Below, in pieces: positions 43,242 through 52,322 of a stretch of DNA of 64,000 nucleotides; the first letter of the stretch is position 1, and each line of letters begins with the position of its first letter. This DNA comes from Streptomyces sp. NRRL F-6492 (GTDB taxonomy: Bacteria; Actinomycetota; Actinomycetes; Streptomycetales; Streptomycetaceae). Made by a program: the position numbers and the translations under genes. The stretch covers positions 1-64,000 of the forward strand of contig NZ_LGEG01000233.1 in assembly GCF_001280125.1 (NCBI RefSeq). Reading direction: 5' to 3'. The notes under the pieces are model-generated. The model was not told where the DNA came from. It made no database searches and saw nothing but the letters and a program-made list of their open reading frames with translations.

Positions 43242-43976
43242 ATGACCTTGCTGAGCGTGAACGTGGGCCGTGCCAGGGCCGTGGACTACACCGACTCCCC
43301 CGTCGGCCGTACGGGCATCGACAAGCGCCCCGTCGAGGGGGCCGTGCGGATCGAGGCGCCCGGTCCGCCCGGCGTCGGGGCGAGCGGGCTCGCCGGGGAC
43401 GACGTCTGCGACCTGCGCTTCCACGGCGGCGCCGACCGGGCCGCGTACGCCTTCGCCCGCGAGGACATGGACCTGTGGGAGCGGGAGCTGGGCCGCGAGC
43501 TCGCCAACGGCTCCTTCGGCGAGAACCTCACCACCCGGGGCGTCGACGTCAACAACGCCCTGATCGGGGAGCGGTGGCGGATCGGCGACGAGGTGGTCCT
43601 GGAGGTGACCGGCGGCCGCATCCCGTGCCGTACGTTCGCCGGCTTCCTGGGCGAGAAGGGCTGGGTCAAGCGGTTCACGCGGTCGGAGGCGGGCCCCGGC
43701 GCGCTGCTGCGGGTGATCGTGCCGGGCGAGGTGCGGGCGGGCGATCCGGTCACCGTCGTGCACCGGCCGGACCACGACGTCACCGTCGCGCTGCTCCACC
43801 GGGCCGCGACCGTCGAACGGGCCCTGCTGCCCGGCACGCTGGCCGCCGCCGAGTGGATGGAGTCGGGCCTGCTCGACCTCGCCCGCCAGTACGCGGAGAA
43901 GTACGCGGAGAAGTACGCGTCGAAGGAGAAGGAGGGGCGGGGCGAGGAGCGGGCGGAGAAGTGCGCCGGGGCATAG
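43242..43976 (+). CDS. MOSC-domain protein (YiiM-like)
   Basis: Protein of 244 residues. It contains the H-G-G motif (61-63), F-G-E-N-L, and the conserved C129 in G-R-I-P-C-R-T-F, marks of MOSC domains. These handle sulfur bound to molybdenum cofactor or reduce N-hydroxylated bases (YiiM type) together with cytochrome partners. A YiiM-like 3-alpha domain is probable at 185-220. The last 30 residues are Y-A-E-K repeats and charged residues, possibly a low-complexity extension. Divergent from the LysR gene. Confidence 0.85.
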   Translation: MTLLSVNVGRARAVDYTDSPVGRTGIDKRPVEGAVRIEAPGPPGVGASGLAGDDVCDLRFHGGADRAAYAFAREDMDLWERELGRELANGSFGENLTTRGVDVNNALIGERWRIGDEVVLEVTGGRIPCRTFAGFLGEKGWVKRFTRSEAGPGALLRVIVPGEVRAGDPVTVVHRPDHDVTVALLHRAATVERALLPGTLAAAEWMESGLLDLARQYAEKYAEKYASKEKEGRGEERAEKCAGA

Positions 43977-44016
43977 GGCCGGTCCCCGGGTCCGGCCGTG
44001 GCGTTAACGTGCCCGT

Positions 44017-44790
44017 ATGACGACTGCACTGATTACGGGGGCCACCGCGGGCATCGGCGCCGCCTTCGCCCGGCGGCTCGCGGCCGACGGACATGACGTC
44101 GTGCTCGTGGCCCGGGACGTGAAGCGGCTCCGGGAGCAGGCGACCGAGCTGCACGACCGGCACGGGGTGGAGGCCGAGGTGCTCGCGGCGGACCTCTCCG
44201 AGGAGAAGGGGATCGCCGCCGTCGAGGCGCGGCTCTCGGACCCGAGGCGGCCGGTGGACCTGCTCGTGAACAACGCCGGTTTCGGCAACAAGGGCCGGTT
44301 CCTGGAAGTCTCCATGGCCGACGAGCTGAAGATGCTCACCGTGCACTGCGAGGCCGTGCTGCGGCTGACCTCGGCCGCCGCCGGCTCGATGAGGGAGCGG
44401 CGCCGGGGCGGGGTGGTGAACGTCGCCTCGGTGGCGGCCTTCGTGCCCCGCGGGACGTACGGCGCGTCGAAGGCGTGGGTCGTGCAGTTCACCCAGGGCG
44501 CGGCGCGGGACCTGGCGGGCACCGGGGTGCGCCTGATGGCGCTCTGCCCCGGCTTCGTGCGGACCGAGTTCCACGAGCGGGCCGGGATGGGGACGGACAA
44601 CATCCCGGGCTGGATGTGGCTCGACGCGGACAAGCTGGTGGCGGCGGCGCTGGCCGACCTGGACCGGGGCAGGACGCTGTCGATCCCGGACCCCCGCTAC
44701 AAGGCCCTGATGGGCGTGGTGAAGCTGGCGCCGCGCGGTCTGCTCGGCGGGTTCTCCTCCAGGGCGGGACGGAAGTACGGCCCGAAGTAG
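44017..44790 (+). CDS. short-chain dehydrogenase/reductase
   Basis: Protein of 257 residues of the classical SDR fold: cofactor motif T-G-A-T-A-G-I-G (7-14), N-N-A-G, S138, Y148 and K152 in Y-G-A-S-K. The R33 region (A-R-D-V-K-R) suggests NADP(H). The substrate cannot be told from sequence. It is only 40 bases after the MOSC gene and may share its transcript; its end is convergent with the DUF2264 gene. Confidence 0.92.
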   Translation: MTTALITGATAGIGAAFARRLAADGHDVVLVARDVKRLREQATELHDRHGVEAEVLAADLSEEKGIAAVEARLSDPRRPVDLLVNNAGFGNKGRFLEVSMADELKMLTVHCEAVLRLTSAAAGSMRERRRGGVVNVASVAAFVPRGTYGASKAWVVQFTQGAARDLAGTGVRLMALCPGFVRTEFHERAGMGTDNIPGWMWLDADKLVAAALADLDRGRTLSIPDPRYKALMGVVKLAPRGLLGGFSSRAGRKYGPK

Positions 44791-44809
44791 GCGGCTCCCG
44801 GTCCCCGTC

Positions 44810-46756
44810 TCACAGCAGGGCGTCGAGGTCCAGGCGCGCGGTGGCGCCGTCCTGCCAGGTCACGTGGAGGGTGTGGCCGTCGATCCGCACGCGCGCGAGG
44901 TCGGTGACGGGGGCCGGGTCGGGTGCGGCGGTGAGCGTGGCGAGGGACGCGAAGAGGGCGGCCGGGCCGCGCGTGGTGCCGTACAGGGCGAGGACGCGGC
45001 CGCCCGGCCCCTGAAGGGTCTCCCCCGCGGGAAGGACGGCGGCCGGGTCCTCCGGCGGATGGCCGTGGACCGGGTGGAGCCGGGCGTGCGGCCCGCCGGG
45101 CGTGGTGGCCCAGCCGGTCTGCCGTACGGGTGTCCCCTCCGGGGCGCCGAGGACGAGGTGGGAGCGGAGTTCGGCGCGGCCGTGGGCGAGGGTCGCGGAG
45201 AGGACCCGGACGCCGGGGCGCGGGACGTGCAGGGAGGCGGCCCAGCCGGGGCCGGTGCCGGCGGGGACCGCGGGCCCCCGGGTGGTGGCCCGGCCCCCGG
45301 CGTCGAGCAGCGCGAAGTGGTTGTCGGCCGGGGCGGACCCGGTGGTGGGGCCCGTACGGGTCGAGTAGGCCTGGCGGGCGTAGCCGGGATCGTCCTCGCC
45401 GCCCGCGCGGCTGTCCACGTGGTTGCTGCCGTGGTTGTGGAGGCGTACGAGCCCGTCGGCGGCGGTGGTCTGGACGAGCAGCCCGGCGGGGGCGACGGCG
45501 CGGACGGTGTCGGCGCGTTCGGCGGGCAGGGGTTCCTCGGGGTCGGTCCAGGCGGGGTGGCCGGCGGGCAGGAGGAGACCGAGGAAGCCCTTGGACGCCC
45601 AGTAGGGGGAGCCGGGACCCGAGTACTCCTGGACGAGCGGCGGGTACGGGCCGTGCCAGCCGGGGGTGAGGAGCCCGCGTCCGTCGGTGGCGCCCCGGTC
45701 GAGGAAGTACCGCAGGGTCCCGGAGGCGAGGCGGCGGGTGGCGCCGGGGGTGAGCGGGGTGTGGCCGGTGAGGGCGCCGAGCCAGGGCGCGGCGGCCGCG
45801 GCGAAGCGGTAGGTCAGGGAGCGCCCGTACGGGACGGGGGCGCCGTTCGCGTCGAAGAGGTGGACGTGGTCGTCCAGGTGGGCGCGCAGCCGGGGTCCGT
45901 AGCGGTCGAGGAGGGCGCGGTCGCCGGACAGGTGGGCGTGGAGCACGGGGTAGAAGTGCAGGGCCCAGCCGTTGTAGTGGTCGAAGGCGCGGTTGTCGCC
46001 GTCGCTGTACCAGCCGTCGCCGAGGTACCAGTCCTCGACGCGGGCGAGGGAGCGGTCGATCGTGGCGGCGGCCCGGTCGGTCTCGATCCCGGCGTCCCGG
46101 AGGAAGCCGGCGACGGTGAGGCCGAAGAGCCACCAGTTGTTGTCGACGGGGGACGGGCCGAGGGCGGGCAGCAGCCAGTCCGCGACCCGCGCGCGGACGC
46201 GGTCGTCCAGCCGGTCCCAGAGCCAGGGGCGGGTGAGGCGCAGGCCGAGGGCGACGGAGGCGGACTCGACGACCGCCTGGCGGGTGTCCGCCAGGCGGGG
46301 CCAGGACTCGGCGTCCTCCCGGCCCGGCGCCTCCGTCCCGGCGGCGAGGCCCCCGGCGTACCGGTCGAGGTGGCCGTGGGGGTCCTCGCCGTGCGCGCCC
46401 GCGACGCGGAGGGCGGCGAGGAGGAAGGTGCGGGCCCAGCCCTCCAGGGCGTCGGAGCGGGGACCCGACCAGCTGGGGCGCGGGCCGGGGAGGCCGACGA
46501 GGCCGTGCCGGGGCGAGGCGAAGGGGCGCACGCCGAACAGGAGCCGGTCGGCCGCGTCCTCCCAGTGGGCCCGGGTCCAGCCGGTGTACGGGCTGAGCCC
46601 GCGGTTCTCGGGCGGGATGGGCACGACGGGCCCACGGTCCTCGGACGGGATGGGCGCGACGGGCCCACGGTCCTCGGGCGGGATGGGCACGACGGGCCCA
46701 CGGTCCTCGGACGGGGTGGGCACGACGGGCCCGCAGTTCTCGGGCGGGGTGGGCAT
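44810..46756 (-). CDS. DUF2264 family protein with N-terminal 11-residue repeats
   Basis: Protein of 648 residues. The first 55 residues are five near-identical 11-residue repeats of the type P-x-P-x-E-D/N-R-G-P-V-V. The DUF2264 region follows, with W-S-G-P-R-S-D-A-L-E-G-W-A-R-T-F and D-N-N-W-W-L-F-G-L-T plus D-Y/H-Y-N-G-W-A-L-H-F-Y. DUF2264 has an (alpha/alpha) barrel, and I recall relatives classed as glycoside hydrolases acting on uronic-acid sugars, so a carbohydrate-cleaving role fits the adjoining importer. No signal peptide; cytoplasmic. The ATG 46756 has GGGAGC upstream; an ATG at 46894 would start inside the operator region. Operator at 46866-46895 lies just before it. Confidence 0.8.
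   Translation of the reverse strand: MPTPPENCGPVVPTPSEDRGPVVPIPPEDRGPVAPIPSEDRGPVVPIPPENRGLSPYTGWTRAHWEDAADRLLFGVRPFASPRHGLVGLPGPRPSWSGPRSDALEGWARTFLLAALRVAGAHGEDPHGHLDRYAGGLAAGTEAPGREDAESWPRLADTRQAVVESASVALGLRLTRPWLWDRLDDRVRARVADWLLPALGPSPVDNNWWLFGLTVAGFLRDAGIETDRAAATIDRSLARVEDWYLGDGWYSDGDNRAFDHYNGWALHFYPVLHAHLSGDRALLDRYGPRLRAHLDDHVHLFDANGAPVPYGRSLTYRFAAAAAPWLGALTGHTPLTPGATRRLASGTLRYFLDRGATDGRGLLTPGWHGPYPPLVQEYSGPGSPYWASKGFLGLLLPAGHPAWTDPEEPLPAERADTVRAVAPAGLLVQTTAADGLVRLHNHGSNHVDSRAGGEDDPGYARQAYSTRTGPTTGSAPADNHFALLDAGGRATTRGPAVPAGTGPGWAASLHVPRPGVRVLSATLAHGRAELRSHLVLGAPEGTPVRQTGWATTPGGPHARLHPVHGHPPEDPAAVLPAGETLQGPGGRVLALYGTTRGPAALFASLATLTAAPDPAPVTDLARVRIDGHTLHVTWQDGATARLDLDALL
46600..46756 (-). 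repeat. 33-bp in-frame tandem repeat
   Basis: About five copies of a 33-bp unit, alternating TCCTCGGA and TCCTCGGG variants, code for the N-terminal 11-residue repeats of the DUF2264 protein. Being a multiple of three, copies can change without breaking the frame. Confidence 0.85.
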
Positions 46757-46865
46757 GCGCTGCTCCCTGGGAGGGTTCCGGCGGCTCCCTGGGGCCCCGG
46801 TGGTGACGTCCGCGTCGCCGGGAATCCTGGACACGCTCCGATCGAACGTCAAGACATCAGGAGCG

Positions 46866-46895
46866 AATGATCGAAACTCCCTCCGTTCGATCATT
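46866..46895. promoter_or_regulatory. operator with perfect 10-bp arms
   Basis: AATGATCGAA at 46866-46875 and TTCGATCATT at 46886-46895 are perfect inverted repeats separated by 10 bases. The core TGATCGAW-N10-WTCGATCA (26 bp) is repeated before the ABC transporter operon. It lies between the divergent DUF2264 and regulator genes. Confidence 0.75.
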
Positions 46896-46942
46896 CTGGT
46901 CTAAGCTCCGACGACCACCACCACCGCGAGGGGATCTGCGCC

Positions 46943-48073
46943 GTGCGCGAGAGTGCCGCCGAACGACACGACCGACTGCTGGCCCTGGTGCGCGAGCGCG
47001 GCACCGCCCGCGTCTCCGAGCTGGCCGAACGGCTCGGGGTCTCCCCCGTCACCGCCCGCCGGGACGTCGAGCTCCTGGCCGGCCGGGGTCTGCTCGACCG
47101 GGTGCACGGCCAGGTGTCCTGGCCGGAGCGGCAGGGCGCCCCGGGGGCCGGACGCCCCGGCGAGGGCCTGGTCCTCGGCCTGCTCGTGCCCTCCGCCACG
47201 TACTACTTCGCCGAGGTCATCCGGGGCGCGCACGAGGCGGCGGCCCGCGCCGGCGCGCGGCTCGTGCTGCGGGTCTCGGACTACCGCCCGGAGGAGGACC
47301 GCGCCCGCGCCGAGGGGCTGCTCGCGGCGGGCGCCGAGGGCGTCCTGGTCGCGCCCGGCTGGCGGGGCCCCGAGGACCGGCTCGCGTACGGGGACTGGCT
47401 GGCCGAGCTGCCCGTGCCGGCCGTGCTCCTGGAGCGGCGCGCCGAGCCCGGCAGCCCGCTCGACGGCCTGGACCGGGTCGCCTCCGACCACGCCCACGGC
47501 GTCCTGCTCGCCCTGCGCCACCTGCTCTCCCTGGGCCACGCGACGCCGCTGCTCGTCGCCCGCCGGGACTCCCCGACCGCGCTCGCGGTGCGCGCCGGGT
47601 ACGCCGAGGCGCTGGGCACCCTGGGCCTGGCGGAGCCGCTGCCGGTCATCGACTCCGTACCGGCGGAGGCGGACCCGGAGGGGTTCGAGCGGGCGGCGCG
47701 GGCGCTGCACGACGCCGTCGGGTCGGGCCTGGCGAGCGCGGCCCTGGTCCACAACGACGTGGACGCCATCGAGATCGCCCGGCGCCTCGCCGAGCTGGGC
47801 GTCGGGGTGCCGCGGGACCTGGCCCTGATCGCGTACGACGACGAGGTCGCCGCGCTCGCCGACACCCCGCTGACGGCGGTCGCCCCGCCCAAGCGGCAGG
47901 TGGGGCGGCACGCGACGGAGCTGCTCGTGGAGCGGCTCACCGAGGGTTCCGGCGAAGGCGCCGGGGACGGCCCCGGCGAGGGCGAGGCGCAGGCGCGGCG
48001 GCATCTGAGCCTGCTGCCGTGGCTGCGGGTGCGGTCCTCGTGCGGGGCTCCGGCGCGGGCCCTCCGCCCCTGA
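46943..48073 (+). CDS. DeoR-HTH/LacI-type sugar regulator
   Basis: Protein of 376 residues. Residues about 8-57 form a DeoR-type winged helix (R-H-D-R-L-L-A-L-V-R-E-R-G-T-A-R-V-S-E-L-A), while the rest is a LacI/GalR periplasmic-binding domain (L-G-L-L-V-P-S-A-T-Y-Y-F...A-Y-D-D-E-V-A-A-L-A-D-T-P-L-T). This hybrid type controls carbohydrate operons in actinomycetes. It sits between two copies of the same 26-bp operator, so it probably represses itself, the DUF2264 gene and the importer, and releases DNA on binding a sugar. GTG 46943 with GAGGGGA upstream. Confidence 0.88.
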   Translation: MRESAAERHDRLLALVRERGTARVSELAERLGVSPVTARRDVELLAGRGLLDRVHGQVSWPERQGAPGAGRPGEGLVLGLLVPSATYYFAEVIRGAHEAAARAGARLVLRVSDYRPEEDRARAEGLLAAGAEGVLVAPGWRGPEDRLAYGDWLAELPVPAVLLERRAEPGSPLDGLDRVASDHAHGVLLALRHLLSLGHATPLLVARRDSPTALAVRAGYAEALGTLGLAEPLPVIDSVPAEADPEGFERAARALHDAVGSGLASAALVHNDVDAIEIARRLAELGVGVPRDLALIAYDDEVAALADTPLTAVAPPKRQVGRHATELLVERLTEGSGEGAGDGPGEGEAQARRHLSLLPWLRVRSSCGAPARALRP

Positions 48074-48084
48074 GGGCCGCCCCC

Positions 48085-48110
48085 TGATCGATCTGTTCTT
48101 TTTTCGATCA
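48085..48110. promoter_or_regulatory. second copy of the 26-bp operator
   Basis: TGATCGAT-N10-TTCGATCA has the same spacing as the site at 46868-46893. It lies in an AT-rich stretch 90 bases upstream of the solute-binding-protein gene and just after the regulator gene. Confidence 0.7.
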
Positions 48111-48198
48111 ATCAATCTTTCGCTCTTGACTTCGGTCATGAACGGTCACAGGATCACGGCCACAACCTCCCAGCCGCCCCGTCCCCAGGAGCCGTGCC

Positions 48199-49514
48199 GT
48201 GACCCCCTTCCGGAGCAGAACGACCCGCGTCATAGCCGGTACCGCCGCCGCCCTCGCCGTCCTCACGGCCTGCGGCGGCGGCGGTGACGACACCGCGGAC
48301 AAGCCGAACGGGCCCGTGACCATCACCTTCTGGGGTTGGGCCAAGGGCACCAAGGACGTCGTGGACGCCTTCAACGCCTCCCACACCGACGTCAAGGTGA
48401 CGTTCGAGGAGATCCCCTCCGGCACCGCCGGCGGCTACGCCAAGATCTCCAACGCCGTGAAGGCGGGCAACGCCCCCGACCTCGTCTCCATCGAGTACTC
48501 CTCGCTCCCCGAGTTCGTCAGCTCCGGCGCCCTCCAGGACATCGGCGACGAGTTCACCGGGGCGGACCGCGCCAAACTGCTCCCGCAGAGCGTCGAACTC
48601 ACCACCCTCGGCGGCAAGACCTGGGCCGTCCCCTTCGACGCCGCCCCGCAGGCCTTCTTCTACCGCAAGGACCTCTTCGAGAAGTACAAGGTCCAAGTCC
48701 CGACCACCTGGGCCGCGTTCGAGAAGGCCGCCGCGCAGGTGCGGAAGGCCGACGCCAAGGCCCGCGTCGCCACCTTCTTCCCCGACGACCCCACCACCTT
48801 CGAGGCCATGGCCTGGCAGGCCGGCGCCCAGTGGTTCAAGGCCGAGGACGACACCTGGAAGGTGAACACCACCGACCCGGCCACCACCAAGGTCACCGCC
48901 TACTGGCAGAAGCTCCTCGACGCCGGACTCGTCCACAAGAACGCCTCGTTCTCCCCCGAATGGGTCGGCTCCCTCAAGAACGGCACCACCCTCGGCTACC
49001 TCGGCGCCTCCTGGGGCGCGGGCGTCCTCAAGGGCACCCTGCCCGAGCAGAGCGGCAAGTGGGCCGTCGCCCCGATCCCCAGCTGGGACGGCAGGCCCGC
49101 CAGCGGCATGCTCGGCGGCACCTCCTTCGCCGTGACCAAGGACAGCGAGCGGAAGGCCGCGGCCGTCGCCTTCGCCGAGTGGATGTCCACCACCGAGGAG
49201 GGCGTGAAGGCCCGCATCGCCTCCGGCACCTCCTCCGCCTTCCCCGCCGCCACGGCCCTGCGCCCGGTCGCCAAGAAGGCCTTCGACGCCGGCTACTACG
49301 GCGGCCAGGACATCTACGCCCTCTTCGAGACCGCCGGCGCCTCCATCAACCCCCACTGGGCCTGGGGCCCACCACCGGCACCACCAACACCACCGTCAAG
49401 GACCACTTCGGCAAGATCGCCCCGGGCGGCCCCGGCATCGCCGACGCCGTCGAGGCGGGCCACGACGCCACCGTCGCCGAACTCACCAAGCGCGGCCTGA
49501 AGGTCGAGGGCTGA
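48199..49514 (+). pseudogene. sugar ABC transporter solute-binding lipoprotein, frameshifted near its end
   Basis: Family 1 extracellular sugar-binding protein of about 438 residues. It has a signal peptide with lipobox L-T-A-C-G (C25), F-W-G-W lobe start, the A-P-x-x-F-F-Y-R-K-D-L-F motif and W-A-V-A-P-I-P-S-W. The reading frame is intact until about 49366, where a run of C (GGGGCCC) appears one base short. The true C-terminus (G-x-T-N-T-T-V-K-D-H-F-G-K-I-A-P-G-G-P-G) continues in another frame to the TGA at 49514. Without correction the protein ends in Pro/Ser-rich nonsense at 49500. This may be a sequencing or assembly indel, since the permeases downstream look intact. GTG 48199 with AGGAG 9 nt upstream. 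Confidence 0.8.
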
Positions 49515-49518
49515 GCGC

Positions 49519-50418
49519 GTGAAGGCCCGCACCCGCGCCGCCGCGATCCTGCTGACCCCCTTCTTCCTGCTGTTCACCGCGGTGATGGTGGTGCCGATCG
49601 GCTACGCGGTCTGGCTCAGCCTCTTCACCGAGAAGCAGTCCGGACTGGGCTTCGGCGGCACCGAGACCGTCTTCACCGGCCTCGACAACTACACGGCGGC
49701 GCTGGGTGACCGGGCCTTCCGCGAGGGCTTCGGCGTCCTGCTCGGCTACTGCCTGCTCTACATCCCGCTGCTGCTCGCCGGGGCCCTCGGCCTCGCCCTC
49801 CTGCTCGACTCGGCGCTCGCCCGCGCCCGCCGCCTCTTCCAGCTCGCGCTCTTCCTGCCGCACGCCGTCCCCGGCATCATCGCCGCCCTGCTCTGGGTCT
49901 ACCTCTACACGCCCCAGCTCAGCCCGGTCGTGAAGGCCATGGAGGCGGGCGGGATCGGCTTCGACTTCTTCTCCCCCGAAGGCGCCCTGCCCTCCGTGGT
50001 GAACATCGCCCTGTGGGAGTGGCTCGGCTACAACATGGTGATCTTCTACGCGGCCCTCCAGGCCATCGACCGCTCCGTCCTGGAAGCGGCCACCGTCGAC
50101 GGGGCGGGGGCCTGGCGCGTCGCCTTCTCCGTCAAGGTCCCGCTCCTGCGGGCCTCGCTCGCGATGGTCGGCCTCTTCACGGTCATCGGCTCCCTCCAGC
50201 TCTTCACCGAGCCGCTCATCCTCAGCAGGGGCACCGGCTCCGCCGTCACCTCCACCTGGACGCCGAACATGTACGCCTACACCGCGGCCTTCGACCGCAA
50301 CGACTACGGGCTCGCCGCGGCGGCCTCCGTCCTCCTCGCCCTGACGGCCGCGCTGCTCTCCTTCGCGGTGACGCGCCTGACCGGCCGCCGGACGGCACGG
50401 AAGGAGCGCACCGCGTGA
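49519..50418 (+). CDS. sugar ABC transporter permease (MalF-like)
   Basis: Protein of 299 residues with six membrane helices and the cytoplasmic EAA loop E-A-A-T-V-D-G-A-G-A-W-R-V-A-F-x-V-K-V-P-L. It is one of the two channel subunits of a carbohydrate importer. Its GTG start follows the solute-binding gene stop by 4 bases, and its TGA overlaps the next permease start (GTGA), so all are coupled. No ATPase gene is present; such importers in Streptomyces share the MsiK ATPase encoded elsewhere. Confidence 0.93.
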   Translation: MKARTRAAAILLTPFFLLFTAVMVVPIGYAVWLSLFTEKQSGLGFGGTETVFTGLDNYTAALGDRAFREGFGVLLGYCLLYIPLLLAGALGLALLLDSALARARRLFQLALFLPHAVPGIIAALLWVYLYTPQLSPVVKAMEAGGIGFDFFSPEGALPSVVNIALWEWLGYNMVIFYAALQAIDRSVLEAATVDGAGAWRVAFSVKVPLLRASLAMVGLFTVIGSLQLFTEPLILSRGTGSAVTSTWTPNMYAYTAAFDRNDYGLAAAASVLLALTAALLSFAVTRLTGRRTARKERTA

Positions 50419-51284
50419 GCGCCGTCCGTGCGGGAAGGACCCGCCCCGCCACCGGATGGCTGTCGCGGACGGCCGTCAACGGCGCCCTCGTCCTCGCCAC
50501 CGCCTACATGCTCTTCCCGCTCGTCTGGCTGCTGACCGCCGCCACCAAGGACGCCGGCGGCCTCCTCGCCGGAAACGCCTTCTCCTTCGAGGGCTTCGAC
50601 CTCGGCGGCAACCTCTCCCGGCTCGCCGCGTACAACGACGGCGTCTACTTCCACTGGTACCTGAACAGCCTCCTCTACGCCGGGCTCGGCGCCCTCGCCT
50701 GCTCGCTCGTCAGCGTCGCCGCCGGATACGCCTTCCACGTCTACGACTTCCGGGGCAAGGAGAAGCTCTTCGGCCTCGTCCTCCTCGGCGTGCTCGTCCC
50801 CACCACCGCGCTCGCCCTGCCGATGTACCTCCTCGCCAGCGAGATCGGGATCGTCAACACCTACTGGGCCGTCCTGGTCCCCGTCCTCGTCAACCCCTTC
50901 GGCGTCTACCTCTCCCGGGTCTTCTGCGCCGGCTACGTCCCCGACGAGGCCCTGGAGGCCGCCCGCATCGACGGGGCGGGCGAGCTGCGCGTCTTCTGGT
51001 CGATCGGACTGCGCATGGTCATGCCCGGCTTCGTGACCGTCTTCCTCTTCCAGTTCACCGCCGTCTGGAACAACTTCTTCCTCCCCCTGGTGATGCTGTC
51101 CGACCAGAAGCTGTACCCGCTGAGCCTCGGCCTGTACGCGTGGAACAGCAACGCCCACGCCGAACCCGACTTCTACCCCCTCGTCGTCACCGGCTCCCTG
51201 CTCGCCGTCGTCCCCCTCGTCATCGCCTTCGTCTCCCTCCAGCGCCACTGGAAGGCCGGCCTCACCGCCGGCAGCGTCAAGTGA
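50415..51284 (+). CDS. sugar ABC transporter permease (MalG-like)
   Basis: Protein of 289 residues with six membrane helices and the EAA loop E-A-A-R-I-D-G-A-G-E-L-R-V-F-W-x-I-G-L-R-M. It is the second channel subunit, pairing with the MalF-like protein. Starts at the overlapping GTG. The following hydroxyacid dehydrogenase starts 18 bases after its stop. Confidence 0.93.
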   Translation: MSAVRAGRTRPATGWLSRTAVNGALVLATAYMLFPLVWLLTAATKDAGGLLAGNAFSFEGFDLGGNLSRLAAYNDGVYFHWYLNSLLYAGLGALACSLVSVAAGYAFHVYDFRGKEKLFGLVLLGVLVPTTALALPMYLLASEIGIVNTYWAVLVPVLVNPFGVYLSRVFCAGYVPDEALEAARIDGAGELRVFWSIGLRMVMPGFVTVFLFQFTAVWNNFFLPLVMLSDQKLYPLSLGLYAWNSNAHAEPDFYPLVVTGSLLAVVPLVIAFVSLQRHWKAGLTAGSVK

Positions 51285-51302
51285 GGAAGGCCCGCTCCCA
51301 CG

Positions 51303-52322
51303 ATGCACCCCACCACTGACAACCGCCCCTCCCTCCTCCTCGCGATGGGCCCCGGCGTCGACGGACGCCTGCTCACCGGGGCCCACCGCGCCCGCCTCGC
51401 GGCCCTGACCCGCACCGACCCGCACCTGGTCGCCCACGACCTGACGGCCCCGGACGCGCGGACGGCCGCCGCCCTGGCCGAGGCCGAACTCCTCCTCACC
51501 TGCTGGGGCGCGACCCCGCTCACCGCCGAGGTCCTGGACCGGGCGCCCCGGCTGCGGGCCGTCGTCCACGCGGCCGGCTCGGTCAAGCACCACGTCACCG
51601 ACGCCTGCTGGGAGCGGGGCCTGCGGGTCACGTCGGCCGCCGCCGCCAACGCGCTGCCGGTCGCCGAGTACACGCTCGCCGCGATCCTCCTCGCCGGGAA
51701 GGGGGTCCTGCGCTCGGCCCGGCGGTACGCCGAACTGCGCACCGGCCACGCCTGGCTGGAGGAGTCCGCCGGCTGGGGCAACCACCGCCGCACGGTCGGC
51801 GTCGTCGGCGCCTCCCGCATCGGCCGCCGGGTGATCGACCTCCTCCAGCCCTTCGACTTCGAGGTCCTGCTGTACGACCCGTACGTCGCGACCCCGCCCC
51901 CGGGCGTGGAGCTGGTCCCCCTGGACGAACTCTGCGCCCGCAGCACGGTCGTCTCCGTCCACGCGCCGCAACTCCCTTCCACGTACCGCATGATCGGCGC
52001 GGCGCAGCTGGCGGCGATGCCGGACGGGACGACCCTGATCAACACGTCCCGGGGCTCCCTGGTGGACGAGCCGGCCCTCCTCCCCCACCTCGTCACGGGC
52101 CGCCTCCACGCGATCCTCGACGTCACGGACCCGGAACTCCCGCCGCCCGACTCGCCCTTGTGGACCCTCCCGAACGTCCTCCTCACCCCGCACGTGGCGG
52201 GCTCGCTGGGCAACGAACTGCACCGGATGGCGGACCAGGCGGTGGGAGAGGTGGAGCGGTACGTACGGGGGGAGGCGTTCGCGGAGGAGGTGCGGGCCTC
52301 GGAGCTCCGGCGCTCGGCGTAG
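51303..52322 (+). CDS. D-2-hydroxyacid dehydrogenase family protein
   Basis: Protein of 339 residues of the D-isomer-specific 2-hydroxyacid dehydrogenase family. The NAD loop is V-G-V-V-G-A-S-R-I-G-R-R, where the usual second glycine is Ser. The catalytic set is visible as Arg in N-T-S-R-G-S-L-V-D-E, Glu in D-V-T-D-P-E-L-P-P, and His in L-T-P-H-V-A-G. It likely oxidises or reduces a sugar-acid-derived hydroxyacid made from the imported carbohydrate. It is the last gene of the importer operon (18-base gap). Confidence 0.9.
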   Translation: MHPTTDNRPSLLLAMGPGVDGRLLTGAHRARLAALTRTDPHLVAHDLTAPDARTAAALAEAELLLTCWGATPLTAEVLDRAPRLRAVVHAAGSVKHHVTDACWERGLRVTSAAAANALPVAEYTLAAILLAGKGVLRSARRYAELRTGHAWLEESAGWGNHRRTVGVVGASRIGRRVIDLLQPFDFEVLLYDPYVATPPPGVELVPLDELCARSTVVSVHAPQLPSTYRMIGAAQLAAMPDGTTLINTSRGSLVDEPALLPHLVTGRLHAILDVTDPELPPPDSPLWTLPNVLLTPHVAGSLGNELHRMADQAVGEVERYVRGEAFAEEVRASELRRSA

